Positions 35,947 to 43,893 of a DNA stretch of 64,000 nt are shown one piece after another. A program made the translations under genes and the position numbers. The stretch is from the NCBI GenBank assembly GCA_020633195.1, contig JACKEC010000017.1, positions 62,001 through 126,000 on the forward strand. Direction: 5' to 3'. The notes under the pieces are model-generated. The model worked only from the letters and a program-made list of their open reading frames with translations. It was not told where the DNA came from and did no database searches. The DNA comes from Sandaracinaceae bacterium (GTDB lineage: Bacteria; Myxococcota_A; Polyangia; Polyangiales; Sandaracinaceae). How positions within the stretch are numbered: the stretch's first letter is position 1; the number at the start of each line of letters is the position of its first letter.

Positions 35947-37152
35947 ATGCGCGCCTGGGTCCCCATCGCGCTCGGCCTCGCTCTCTGGGCCAGCGCGCCG
36001 TCCGCCGGTCGCGCTCAGGTCGTCGTGGTCGACGCGGACGGCGCCTCGGAGGCGGCCGCGCGTCGATGGCGAGAGCGAGTGGTCGCCGCGCAGGGCGCGG
36101 ACGCGGTCGAGCTCGAGGCGTGGGCCGGCGCCGAGGAGCCCGTCGCCACCGTGCCTCCCGATCGGCTGCTCGTCCTCGCTCAGATCGAGCGGCGCCTGAT
36201 GCTCGCGCGGCACGCGCGGTCCCGCTTCCGCGAGCGCGACGCGCTCGACGCGCTCACGCAGGCCGAGGAGCTCGCGGAGCGGCACCTCGACGTCCCCGGC
36301 ATGGCGGCTTGGTACGCCGAGGTCCAGCTCGCGATCGCGATCACGGCCGCGCAGCTGGGGCAGGCGGGGGTCAGCGAGGCGGCCCTGCGACGCGCCGCGT
36401 CCGTCGACGCCTCGCGCTCCGTCCAGGCGGCCGAGGCCCACCCCGACGTGGTCGCTCGGGCCCGCGCGATCGCGCGCGCCGCGGCGACGGGACCGCGCGG
36501 CCGGTTCGAGGTGCGCTCGGACGCCGCGGGCGCCGTCGCGTACCTCGACGACGGCCTCGTCGGTCCGCTCCCCGCGACGGTCGAGGCGCCGGTCGGCCCG
36601 CACGTGCTCCGCGTCGACGCCCCCGCCCATCGCGGGTGGGCCTCGGTGGTGACGGTGTTCGAAGGGGACCGTCCCGCGATCGAGGTCACGCTGGCCCCGA
36701 CGGCGCAGCTCACGCAGGCGCGAGCGGCCGCGCGCGCGGCGACGGTCGGGGATCTCGACGCGCTGGTCGGCGCGCTGAGCGCGCTCGAGGAGGCGCCGGT
36801 CGTGCATCGCGTGCGGCTCGGCGCGGGGCCGCTCGATCGAGCGCTGCTCACGACGTGCGACGCCTCGGGCTGCCGCGGCCCGATGCAGCTCGAGGGCGCG
36901 CCGGGGCCGAGCCTGACGGGGCCGATCGCGTCGGTCGCCGAGAGCGAGCGTTGGCTCCTGGAGCGGCCCGCGATCCACATCGACGAGCCCGAGTGGTGGG
37001 AGCGCTGGTACGTCTGGGCCGCGGTCGCGGCGGTCGTCGCGATAGGCGTCGGCGTGGGGATCGGGCTCGCGGTCGCGCAGGACCAGGGGGCCCCACCGCC
37101 GCTCGTCCTCGTCGTGGATCCGAGTCGGCTGCCGGTTGCGGGTGTAGACTGA
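35947..37152 (+). CDS. Secreted protein with TPR-like region, PEGA-like domain and C-terminal membrane helix
   Basis: A 401-residue protein. The signal peptide (MRAWVPIALGLALWASA) is followed by an Ala-rich helical region (about 30-180) of possible TPR/helical repeats. A PEGA-like segment (about 190-260) has GAVAYLDDGLVGPLPATVEAPVGPHVLRVDA, and a C-terminal membrane helix (about 355-378) closes it. PEGA domains are common in myxobacterial surface proteins; the function is unknown. ATG 35947. The next gene begins four bases after its stop, so it is probably in an operon with it. Confidence 0.7.
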   Translation: MRAWVPIALGLALWASAPSAGRAQVVVVDADGASEAAARRWRERVVAAQGADAVELEAWAGAEEPVATVPPDRLLVLAQIERRLMLARHARSRFRERDALDALTQAEELAERHLDVPGMAAWYAEVQLAIAITAAQLGQAGVSEAALRRAASVDASRSVQAAEAHPDVVARARAIARAAATGPRGRFEVRSDAAGAVAYLDDGLVGPLPATVEAPVGPHVLRVDAPAHRGWASVVTVFEGDRPAIEVTLAPTAQLTQARAAARAATVGDLDALVGALSALEEAPVVHRVRLGAGPLDRALLTTCDASGCRGPMQLEGAPGPSLTGPIASVAESERWLLERPAIHIDEPEWWERWYVWAAVAAVVAIGVGVGIGLAVAQDQGAPPPLVLVVDPSRLPVAGVD

Positions 37153-37156
37153 GGCC

Positions 37157-37858
37157 ATGACTTCGCCTCGTTTCTCTTGGATCGCCGTCCTCGCCGTCCT
37201 CGCGGTGGGCTGCGACGGGACCATCAGCGTCGTGTTCAGCACCGGGCCGCAGGAGTTCGAGGTCTCGACGGCCTCGCTCTCGCTGCCGACCGAGCTCCGC
37301 GACGACATGAGCGGCACGATCGCCATGGTCCCGTGCGGGCCGATGGGGATGTGCCCGCCCGCCTCCGAGGTCACGCTCGACTGCACCGCGGGCTTCTGCG
37401 ACCCGGCTCCCCGAACCATCAGCGCGCCCGTCGGCGGCGTGATCGACATCGACGCGCTTCTCTCGGACGCGGGCGACGTGGGGCTCAACATCGTCGACTC
37501 GTACGCCGTCGAGCGCGTCGCCTACGACATCTCGCTCAACACCCTCACGGTGCCCACCAACGAGATCGTCGTGTTCTGGGGACCGGAGGCGGCGACCTCG
37601 GTCGACCCCGCGCTCGGCGTGCGTCGCTTCGGGACCATCCCGCCGATCGCGGCGGGCGCGACCACGAGCGGGAACATGGCCGTCGACGGCGCCGGGGTCA
37701 TGGCGCTCAGCGACTACCTCGTCGCGGGCAACGGCCGCCTGCGCTTCTTCGCCCAGACCATGGTCGACCTCGACCCCGGCGACCCCTTCCCCGAGGGCAG
37801 CGTCCGGATGAGCGTGAACGTCACCATCCGCGCGGTCGGCCGTCTGATCTCTCGCTAG
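37157..37858 (+). CDS. Lipoprotein of unknown function
   Basis: A 233-residue lipoprotein (MTSPRFSWIAVLAVLAVGC lipobox). The mature part has two Cys-containing loops near the start (CGPMGMCPP, CTAGFCDP) and an alternating strand pattern to the end, probably a beta-sandwich. ATG 37157. The TAG stop lies within a terminator hairpin shared with the convergent DUF1592-like gene. No family is recognised. Confidence 0.65.
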   Translation: MTSPRFSWIAVLAVLAVGCDGTISVVFSTGPQEFEVSTASLSLPTELRDDMSGTIAMVPCGPMGMCPPASEVTLDCTAGFCDPAPRTISAPVGGVIDIDALLSDAGDVGLNIVDSYAVERVAYDISLNTLTVPTNEIVVFWGPEAATSVDPALGVRRFGTIPPIAAGATTSGNMAVDGAGVMALSDYLVAGNGRLRFFAQTMVDLDPGDPFPEGSVRMSVNVTIRAVGRLISR

Positions 37859-37882
37859 CAGGCTGCTGCAGAGCAGCCTGCT
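37857..37882. terminator. 11-bp hairpin over the lipoprotein stop, between convergent genes
   Basis: AGCAGGCTGCT (37857-37867) pairs perfectly with AGCAGCCTGCT (37872-37882) across GCAG. The left arm takes in two bases of the TAG stop. It has the same design as the hairpin at 20822. Confidence 0.75.
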
Positions 37883-37908
37883 TCCGTGCCGCGCGCGAAG
37901 CGCGCATG

Positions 37909-38034
37909 CCCGTGCCCGTGCCCGTGCCCGTGCCCGGACCGGTCCCGTCAACCGTTCCCGCAGAAGGCGCGTGATCTCGGACACGGGGAACGGTCACGGG
38001 TCACGGGCGGGCACGGGCAAGGGCACGGGCACGG
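37909..38034. repeat. CCCGTG repeat with long imperfect inverted copy
   Basis: Four exact CCCGTG units (37909-37932) and the following bases to 37960 are matched in reverse complement by 37983-38034, where CACGGG/ACGGGC units recur. The best-matched arm is ACCGTTCCC (37951-37959) with GGGAACGGT (37986-37994). The whole could fold as an imperfect hairpin of about 50-base arms round a loop of about 22 bases. Confidence 0.8.
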
Positions 38035-38078
38035 AGCAGGCTCCGAAACGGTCCCTCCGGGCCCATTTCGGCAGCCCG

Positions 38079-39665
38079 CTACAGCGCGCGCCGTTCGAAG
38101 TGCGGCGTCGCCACGAGCTCGACGAAGAGGTCCACGAGCGGTCCCTCCGCCTCCAGGGTGCTCGACGCGAGGCACTCGGTGTCCTCGCGCGAGAGCCCGT
38201 AGGCGAAGCTCGCGCCGAACGAGCCCACGCAGCGTGCGGCCGCCGGGTCGTCGGCGAGGAGGTCGGCGAGCTGCGCCGGGCCTTCGAAGCCGCGGCCGGG
38301 TGTCTCGTCGAGCTCCTCGATCGCGCCCGAGTCGTCGATCGGGAAGCCGTTGTCGAGGTCGCGGAACCGACCCGCCGCGTCGAGGTGCTCGAACCCGAAG
38401 CCGATCGGATCCATCAGGCGATGACACCCCTGGCAGAACGGGTCGCCCGCGTGCAGCCGCTCGTAGCGCTCGCGAGTGGTCTCGGCGCCCGTCGGCTCGG
38501 GGATCTGCGGGATGTTCGGGGGCGGCGGGTCGATCGTGTCGCAGAGGACCCGCGTGCGGACGAAGTGCCCGCGCTGCGTCGGGCTCGTCGCCACGTTGGT
38601 GGCCCCGACGGCGAGCACCCCGCCGAGCGCGAGCACCCCGACACCCCAGTCCGGAGGGCGCTCGTTCCGGCCGGCCGTGCCCCACCCGTAGTAGGTGACG
38701 AGCACGGGATCGAGCTCGGTCGTCGCCGAGGTCAACAACGCTCGAACGTCGCCGCGCTCCTCGAGGAGGACCCGCTCGAGGTACGCGTCCACCTCGCGGC
38801 GCAGCGCGGCGCGCACCTCGGGGCTCCAGGTCGGGAAGCGGTCGGGGCTCTTGCCGAGGTTGTCGAGCGCGGCGAGCCCGAGCCAGCCCCGCGCGAAGCG
38901 CATCACCTGCGCGCGGAACGCGGGGCGCGGCTGGCCGGCCTCGTCGAACGCGAGCTCGGTCGCGATGGCGCGTCGCGCGTCGCGATCGGTCAGCTCGCCC
39001 GCGCGGTCGAGCAGCGCGTCGGTCGGTGGGGCGCCGGTGAGCAGGAACGCGAGGCTCGTCGCGAGCTCGTAGCCGTCGAGGGTCGCCGCGCGGCCGTCCT
39101 CGACGCCGAGCTCGGAGCGGTAGAGGAAGTGCGGGGACTGGATCAGCGCGGCGGTGATCCAGCGGATCGCGTCGTCGCCGGACGCCGCGGCGAGGTCGCG
39201 GTAGCGCCCGCGCTCGACCTCGGTCAGCGGGCGGCGGTAGGCGCGCCGCCCCGCCGCGTCGAGGAACGCGTCGACGCACGCGGGGTCCGCGCAGGGGCTG
39301 CGCGCGGCGACGAGCTGTCCCACGCGCTCGGCGGTGTCGCGGAGCTGTGTCGCGTACGCTTCGTTGACGCGCAGCAGATCCGCGTGGTTGGTGTAGCCGT
39401 CCGCGCTCGCGGGGTCGGGGGGCACGATCGGGCCCGACCACGTGGCCTCGTCGAGGTCGAACACCGCGCGCACGCTCGCCTCGAGCTCGTCGCGCGAGAG
39501 GCGACGCAGGAGCCGTGGGCCGGCTACGTCGCGCGCCGACGGGGCGCAGACGCTCGGCCGCGTGGCGCCCTCCCGCTCGAGCGGGCCCGGGCGCAGCACG
39601 GACGCGTCCTCGAGGCTGCCGAGGCAGCCCGTCAGGAGCACCGCGACGGCGATCGCGGCCCTCAC
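38079..39665 (-). CDS. DUF1592/DUF1588-like lipoprotein with CxxCH motif
   Basis: A 528-residue lipoprotein. It belongs to the DUF1595-DUF1592-DUF1588-DUF1585 architecture known mainly from Planctomycetes and myxobacteria. Start is GTG 39665 (RAAIAVAVLLTGC signal), overlapping the stop of the upstream DUF1552-like gene (GTGA). FLYRSELGVEDG and FARGWLGLAALDN lie in the DUF1592 region. FCQGCHRLMDPIGFGFEHLD in the DUF1588 region contains a CxxCH that could bind heme or metal. It is probably periplasmic or surface-exposed, acting with the upstream protein; the biochemical role is unknown. Confidence 0.85.
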   Translation of the reverse strand: MRAAIAVAVLLTGCLGSLEDASVLRPGPLEREGATRPSVCAPSARDVAGPRLLRRLSRDELEASVRAVFDLDEATWSGPIVPPDPASADGYTNHADLLRVNEAYATQLRDTAERVGQLVAARSPCADPACVDAFLDAAGRRAYRRPLTEVERGRYRDLAAASGDDAIRWITAALIQSPHFLYRSELGVEDGRAATLDGYELATSLAFLLTGAPPTDALLDRAGELTDRDARRAIATELAFDEAGQPRPAFRAQVMRFARGWLGLAALDNLGKSPDRFPTWSPEVRAALRREVDAYLERVLLEERGDVRALLTSATTELDPVLVTYYGWGTAGRNERPPDWGVGVLALGGVLAVGATNVATSPTQRGHFVRTRVLCDTIDPPPPNIPQIPEPTGAETTRERYERLHAGDPFCQGCHRLMDPIGFGFEHLDAAGRFRDLDNGFPIDDSGAIEELDETPGRGFEGPAQLADLLADDPAAARCVGSFGASFAYGLSREDTECLASSTLEAEGPLVDLFVELVATPHFERRAL

Positions 39666-41008
39666 GCGAGGAGCTCCCGGATCGCGGCGTCCCCGTAGTG
39701 GGCGGTGTCGGCGTCGGCGACCCCGAACGCTCGCGCGATCGTCTTGAGGAGCGTCCGGTTGCTCGCGCCGGCGGCCGTGATCTGGGTCCCGGTGACGAGC
39801 GAGCCGCCGGCGCCGCCGACGTAGAGGCACGGGACCTCGTCGGAGCTGTGGTCCGAGGGCAGGCACTCGCTCATCCAGACGACGCAGGAGTTGTCGAGCA
39901 CCGTGCTCCCGTCCGGGCAGAGCGGGTCGGGCACGTCGAGCTGGCGCAGCAGCCTCGCGAACTTGCCGGCGTACCAGCGCTGGCAGCGGCCGAAGACCTC
40001 CTGATCGCCGTGCGACGTGTCGTGGTGCGGGTAGCCGCCGTCGATCGGGACGATCACGTTGCCGTCGGCCGAGCCCGCCTGCAGCGTCGCGACGCGCGTG
40101 AGCCCGCAGGTCACCGATCGAGCTAGCAAGTCGACTTGCGCGTCGAAGAGCCCGTCGAAGAGCTCGTGCCGGTAGGCCGCGTGGTCGTTGCCCTCGAGCT
40201 CGCCGCGCAGGGCCTCCACGCTGTCGAGCCGCGTCGCGTCGCAGACGGCGGGGGGCGTGGTCGGGGCCATCACCGCGCCGCCGCCCATGGGCTCGCCGGC
40301 GAGCCGGGACAGCGCCTCGCCGTGCTGCGCGAGCTTGTCGGCCTCGAGCGGCAGGCCCGCGACTCGCCCGCTGAGCTCGGCGAGCTCCGCGCGGGTGAGC
40401 GCGAGCGCGGCGGCTCGGGCGCGCGCGTCGCTCGAGGGCGCGGCCGGCTCGGCGGGATCCGTCGGCGTGGTGCCGAGCCCGCCGAAGAGCCGGTCGAAGG
40501 CGCTCACCGGGTTGGCCTCATAGTCCACCGGCGTGGGGTCGAAGAAGAACGTCGAGCGCCCGAACAGTTGATAGAATTCGATCGCGTCGGCGGGGATCAC
40601 GCCCAGGTGGACCGAGCGCCGCGCGGTCGGCGCCGTCGCCGCGACGTGGTCGGCGACCACCTGATCGAGCGACTTCACGCCGGGGTCGGGCGACGCGTAG
40701 TCGGCGATGGGCGCGCCGGTGAAGACGCTGCGCACGGCGAAGTGGTTCATCGATCCCTCGATGCCGATCCCGCGTACGAACGTGGCCCGGTCGAGGTAGT
40801 CGGCGAAGGGCTCGGTCACGAGGCTGCCCCCGCCGCCGCCAGGCCAGAAGAGGTCGGGCCGCACCCCGTTGAGGGAGGGCCACAGGATCAGCCGCTTGGG
40901 GACCGCGCTCGGGGACGCGGACGCGAGCCGCCCCGCGAGCCCGGCGAACGGGAGCCCGAGCGCGCTCACCCCGAGGGCTCGCAGGAAGCTTCGTCGGTTC
41001 ATGGCCAT
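39662..41008 (-). CDS. DUF1552-like protein with Tat signal
   Basis: A 448-residue exported protein. The twin-arginine signal NRRSFLRALG is at the N-terminus (MAMNRRSFLR; ATG 41008, or ATG 41002). This directs folded export, often of metalloproteins. The body matches the DUF1552 pattern (VPKRLILWPSLNGVRPDLFW, YLDRATFVRGI, HLGVIPADAIEFY and TSHGDQEVFGRCQRWYAGKF). It is coupled by a GTGA overlap to the DUF1592-like lipoprotein, the usual gene pair for this family. The role is unknown. Confidence 0.85.
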   Translation of the reverse strand: MAMNRRSFLRALGVSALGLPFAGLAGRLASASPSAVPKRLILWPSLNGVRPDLFWPGGGGGSLVTEPFADYLDRATFVRGIGIEGSMNHFAVRSVFTGAPIADYASPDPGVKSLDQVVADHVAATAPTARRSVHLGVIPADAIEFYQLFGRSTFFFDPTPVDYEANPVSAFDRLFGGLGTTPTDPAEPAAPSSDARARAAALALTRAELAELSGRVAGLPLEADKLAQHGEALSRLAGEPMGGGAVMAPTTPPAVCDATRLDSVEALRGELEGNDHAAYRHELFDGLFDAQVDLLARSVTCGLTRVATLQAGSADGNVIVPIDGGYPHHDTSHGDQEVFGRCQRWYAGKFARLLRQLDVPDPLCPDGSTVLDNSCVVWMSECLPSDHSSDEVPCLYVGGAGGSLVTGTQITAAGASNRTLLKTIARAFGVADADTAHYGDAAIRELLA

Positions 41009-41094
41009 GCGGGGTCCGTGGCGACGAAGGACCGGATCGGGTCAAACCGCGTCCGGCGATTATCGACAGACCTCGACTCTCCCCACGATCACGC

Positions 41095-42426
41095 TCAGAA
41101 CGGCTCGATCTGGCAGCGACCCGCGATGCAGAGGAGCGGGGAGCAGCACTGGTCGTTGGACGTGCACGCGACGCAGGCTCCGTCGACGCAAGCTTGGTTG
41201 CGGCAGTCGCGGCACGAGTCGCAGGGGATCGGGTCCGCCGGGCAGTCCGCGCCGACGTCGAGGACGGCGGTGTCGTAGTGGATGCTCACGCCGCCCGAGG
41301 CGGCGATGCCGCCGACGAAGATCGAGCCGTAGACGTCGAGGAGACCCGACGTCGAGAGGTCGGCGCGGGGCGCGTAGACGTTGCCGGCGAAGGTGCTGGT
41401 GCCTGCGAGGGTCACCGCTCCGCTGCCGCCGAGGTAGAGGCGGGTGCGCGCCGGCGCGTCGGGGGAGCCGAAGGCGATGTCGCTCGAGCTCGTGAGGATG
41501 CCCTCGACGAACAGGTCGAGCTCGCCGCCGTCGGCCACCTCGACCCGGAACGCGCCCCCCGGCGCGAGGTCGCCGGCGACGTAGACCGCGGCGCGGCCGG
41601 TGACCGCGAGGGTGAGCGCGCCGGTGCCCGCGACGCCGTCGAAGTAGAAGCGCCCGCACGGGAGCTCGACCCGCACGTCGCCCGCGTAGTCGCGCAGGGT
41701 CTGCGGCGTGACCCCCGCCATGGCGTCGTCGTGGTCGGTCGCGCGGGCGCGGACGAGGGCGCGGACGTCGAGCAGCACGCTCGGGTCGCAGTCGCACGGC
41801 GGCGGTACGACGACGGGCTCGGTGCGGCGCTCGCCGACCGCCTCGCTCGACGCCGTGACCGTCGCGCCCGCCGGCGTGACGAGGGCGCCGCCCACCGTCA
41901 GCGCGTCGGTGGTCACGTCGCCCGCCACGAACGCGTCGAGCGTCACGTCGAGGGACGACGCCGACGCGTAGGGTCCGCCCGAGCGCAGCTCTCCGGCCAC
42001 GTCGACGGGGGACCCGGAGGCGGGCGCGCTGACCCCGGCGGCGCCCGCGACCCACAGCGAGCCGCCGAACGACATCGCGTCGCTCAGCATCGCGCCGCCG
42101 TTGCTCCCGACCGCGCCGCCTCGCCCGCCCGGCGCCATGAACGGGGCGACGCGGCTGTCGAACGAGTCCGTGTGGACGGGCGTGCTGAAGGCGATCCCGC
42201 GACACGAGCAGAGGGCGTAGCGGAAGGTCCGCTCGGCGACCGTGCCGCCGCAGAGCGTGCGCCCCGTCGGTCCGTCGCCGACGAGGACCGGCGGCCCGAC
42301 GCCCTCGCACAGAGGCACCTCCCCCGCGTCTCGCCCGATCGTCTCCGCGTCGCCGCCCACCGCCACCACGTCGACGTTGGAGCAGCCCAGCAGGGCGAAG
42401 CAGGCGAAGCACGGGGCCCACCTCAT
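41095..42426 (-). CDS. Lipoprotein with beta-helix-like repeats and a Cys-rich C-terminus
   Basis: A 443-residue lipoprotein (MRWAPCFACFALLGC signal, ATG 42426). The middle part has short strand repeats (for example SGGPYASASSLDVTLDAF, VAGDVTTDALTVGGAL, LTLAVTGRAAVYVAGDLAPGG, FGSPDAPARTRLYLGGSGA) suggesting a right-handed beta-helix or polymer-forming fold. The last 60 residues contain CRDCRNQACVDGACVACTSNDQCC, a disulfide-rich module. It is the third gene of a unit with an ECF sigma factor and a membrane TPR protein. Its start overlaps the end of the TPR gene by 4 bases, so it is probably expressed with the sigma factor. Confidence 0.75.
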   Translation of the reverse strand: MRWAPCFACFALLGCSNVDVVAVGGDAETIGRDAGEVPLCEGVGPPVLVGDGPTGRTLCGGTVAERTFRYALCSCRGIAFSTPVHTDSFDSRVAPFMAPGGRGGAVGSNGGAMLSDAMSFGGSLWVAGAAGVSAPASGSPVDVAGELRSGGPYASASSLDVTLDAFVAGDVTTDALTVGGALVTPAGATVTASSEAVGERRTEPVVVPPPCDCDPSVLLDVRALVRARATDHDDAMAGVTPQTLRDYAGDVRVELPCGRFYFDGVAGTGALTLAVTGRAAVYVAGDLAPGGAFRVEVADGGELDLFVEGILTSSSDIAFGSPDAPARTRLYLGGSGAVTLAGTSTFAGNVYAPRADLSTSGLLDVYGSIFVGGIAASGGVSIHYDTAVLDVGADCPADPIPCDSCRDCRNQACVDGACVACTSNDQCCSPLLCIAGRCQIEPF

Positions 42427-43277
42427 GGGGAGAGCTCTTGGAGCCGCGTCCGCGCGCGCGCCGCGGCGGCCGTGCCCGCGTGATGCGCGACGATCGCCTC
42501 GAGCGCCGCCCGCTCCGCGGCCGCTCGCCCGCGACGCCGCTCGGCGCGCGCGATCCCCTCGCGGGCCTCGAGCGCGAGGGGCCCGCTCGGCCGCGCGGCG
42601 AGCGCGCGCTCGAAGAGCGTCACCGCGCCCGCGGGATCGCCGCGGTGGTCGAGGCGGATGCCCGCGGCGGCGACGTCGGCGATGTGCGACGTGGACGAGC
42701 GCGGCTGGGCGCGCGACGCCGACAAGTACGCTTGCTCTGCTTCGGCCCAGCGCCGCTCGGCGCGCAGCTCGTTGCCGCGCGCGATCAGGTCCTCGGGTCG
42801 CTCGGCCGGCCGCGGCGTGGGGCGGCGCTCGGCGCGCGGGGGGCGCGGCGCCTCGGGGGCCGGTGACGCCTCCACGTCGGGCGCCGGGACCTCGACGACC
42901 GGCGCCTCGGGTGTCGGCGCCTCGAGCCGCTCGGGCTCGGGCGTCGAGGGCGCGACGGCCTCGGTGGGCGGCGCCTCCGGCGCGGGCGGCCGCGTCTCCG
43001 TCGAGCCCCAGAGGACCGCCGCCGCGACCGCCGCGCCGACCCCGGCGCCGATCGCCGCGGCGAGCATCGCCACCTTGGCCCACGGCACCGACGCGCCGGC
43101 GCCCGCGGTCGGGCTCGTCGTCGCGGTCGGGTCGAGCGGCGGCGCCGCCTCCCATCCGTCGAGCGCCGCGCCGATGAGGGCCGCGCTCGCGGCCGACGTC
43201 TGCCGGCGCGCCGGCCCCGGCCCGTCCAGCGAGAAGAGCTCCTCGAGCTCCTCGTCGATCGGCTCCGCCTCGCTCAT
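42423..43277 (-). CDS. Membrane protein with TPR-like C-terminus, probable partner of the ECF sigma factor
   Basis: A 284-residue protein. The N-terminal 70 residues are cytoplasmic and acidic (SEAEPIDEELEELFSLD), one membrane helix follows (about residues 70-90), then a Pro/Glu linker and a C-terminal TPR-like region (AERRWAEAEQAYLSASRAQ, GDPAGAVTLFERALAARP). The topology and coupling (ATGA overlap with the sigma stop) fit an anti-sigma or signal-sensing partner, but no anti-sigma zinc motif is seen. The downstream beta-helix lipoprotein may be part of the signal or its target. Confidence 0.7.
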   Translation of the reverse strand: MSEAEPIDEELEELFSLDGPGPARRQTSAASAALIGAALDGWEAAPPLDPTATTSPTAGAGASVPWAKVAMLAAAIGAGVGAAVAAAVLWGSTETRPPAPEAPPTEAVAPSTPEPERLEAPTPEAPVVEVPAPDVEASPAPEAPRPPRAERRPTPRPAERPEDLIARGNELRAERRWAEAEQAYLSASRAQPRSSTSHIADVAAAGIRLDHRGDPAGAVTLFERALAARPSGPLALEAREGIARAERRRGRAAAERAALEAIVAHHAGTAAAARARTRLQELSP

Positions 43278-43834
43278 GACTCCCCCTCCCCGTGTAGCTC
43301 GCGCAGCCGCCGCATGCCCAGGCGCAATCGGCTCCGGGTCGTCTCGGCGGGGATCTCCAGCTCGGCCGCGATCTCCGGGACGCTCAGGCCCAGCACGTGG
43401 TGCAGCACGACCGCGTCCCGCTGCGCGTCCGGCAGCCGATCGAGCAGCCGCGCGAGCCGGCGCCGCTCGAGGTAGCGGTCCGGCGCGGAGTCCGCGGTCG
43501 GGACGGCGTGCAGCTCCGGCGGGACCGACCCGTGCCGCGCGTCGCGGTCGCGCTCCTTCTTGGCGTGGCGCCGGGCCACGCGCGCGGTGATGCGCAGCGC
43601 CCAGCTCTCGAGGCTCGCGTCGCCGCGCCAGCCGTGCAGGCTCCGCAGCACCTCCATGCACGCGATCTGCGCGACGTCGTCCACGTCGCGGTCGCCGCGC
43701 AGCAGGAAGCGGCAGAGGTTGCGCATCCGCGGCAGGAGCGCCTCCAGGATCGCCTGCGCCGCCGCGCGGTCGCCGCCGATCGCGGCGCGCACGTAGGCGT
43801 CGGGGGACTTGGTTCGGGCAGGGTGACCGGGCAT
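43274..43834 (-). CDS. ECF-family RNA polymerase sigma factor
   Basis: A 186-residue sigma-70 protein. Region 2 (about residues 32-97, with DVDDVAQIACMEVLRSL) and region 4 (about 125-180, with LSVPEIAAELEIPAETTRSRL) are present. Regions 1 and 3 are absent, as in ECF factors. ATG 43834 has GGAAGG seven bases upstream. A set of 10-bp direct repeats lies just upstream. It heads a three-gene unit with a membrane TPR protein and a beta-helix lipoprotein, so it probably controls an envelope response. Confidence 0.92.
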   Translation of the reverse strand: MPGHPARTKSPDAYVRAAIGGDRAAAQAILEALLPRMRNLCRFLLRGDRDVDDVAQIACMEVLRSLHGWRGDASLESWALRITARVARRHAKKERDRDARHGSVPPELHAVPTADSAPDRYLERRRLARLLDRLPDAQRDAVVLHHVLGLSVPEIAAELEIPAETTRSRLRLGMRRLRELHGEGES

Positions 43835-43850
43835 GTCCGACCCTTCCGTG

Positions 43851-43890
43851 GTCGGCTCGGGTCGATCCGGGTCAATCGGGGTCGACACTT
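43851..43890. repeat. Four 10-bp tandem near-repeats upstream of the ECF sigma gene
   Basis: GTCGGCTCGG / GTCGATCCGG / GTCAATCGGG / GTCGACACTT lie head to tail with an exact 10-bp period, so they would all face the same side of the DNA helix. They are 17 bases upstream of the sigma start and could be a regulator-binding array. Confidence 0.6.
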
Positions 43891-43893
43891 TTT

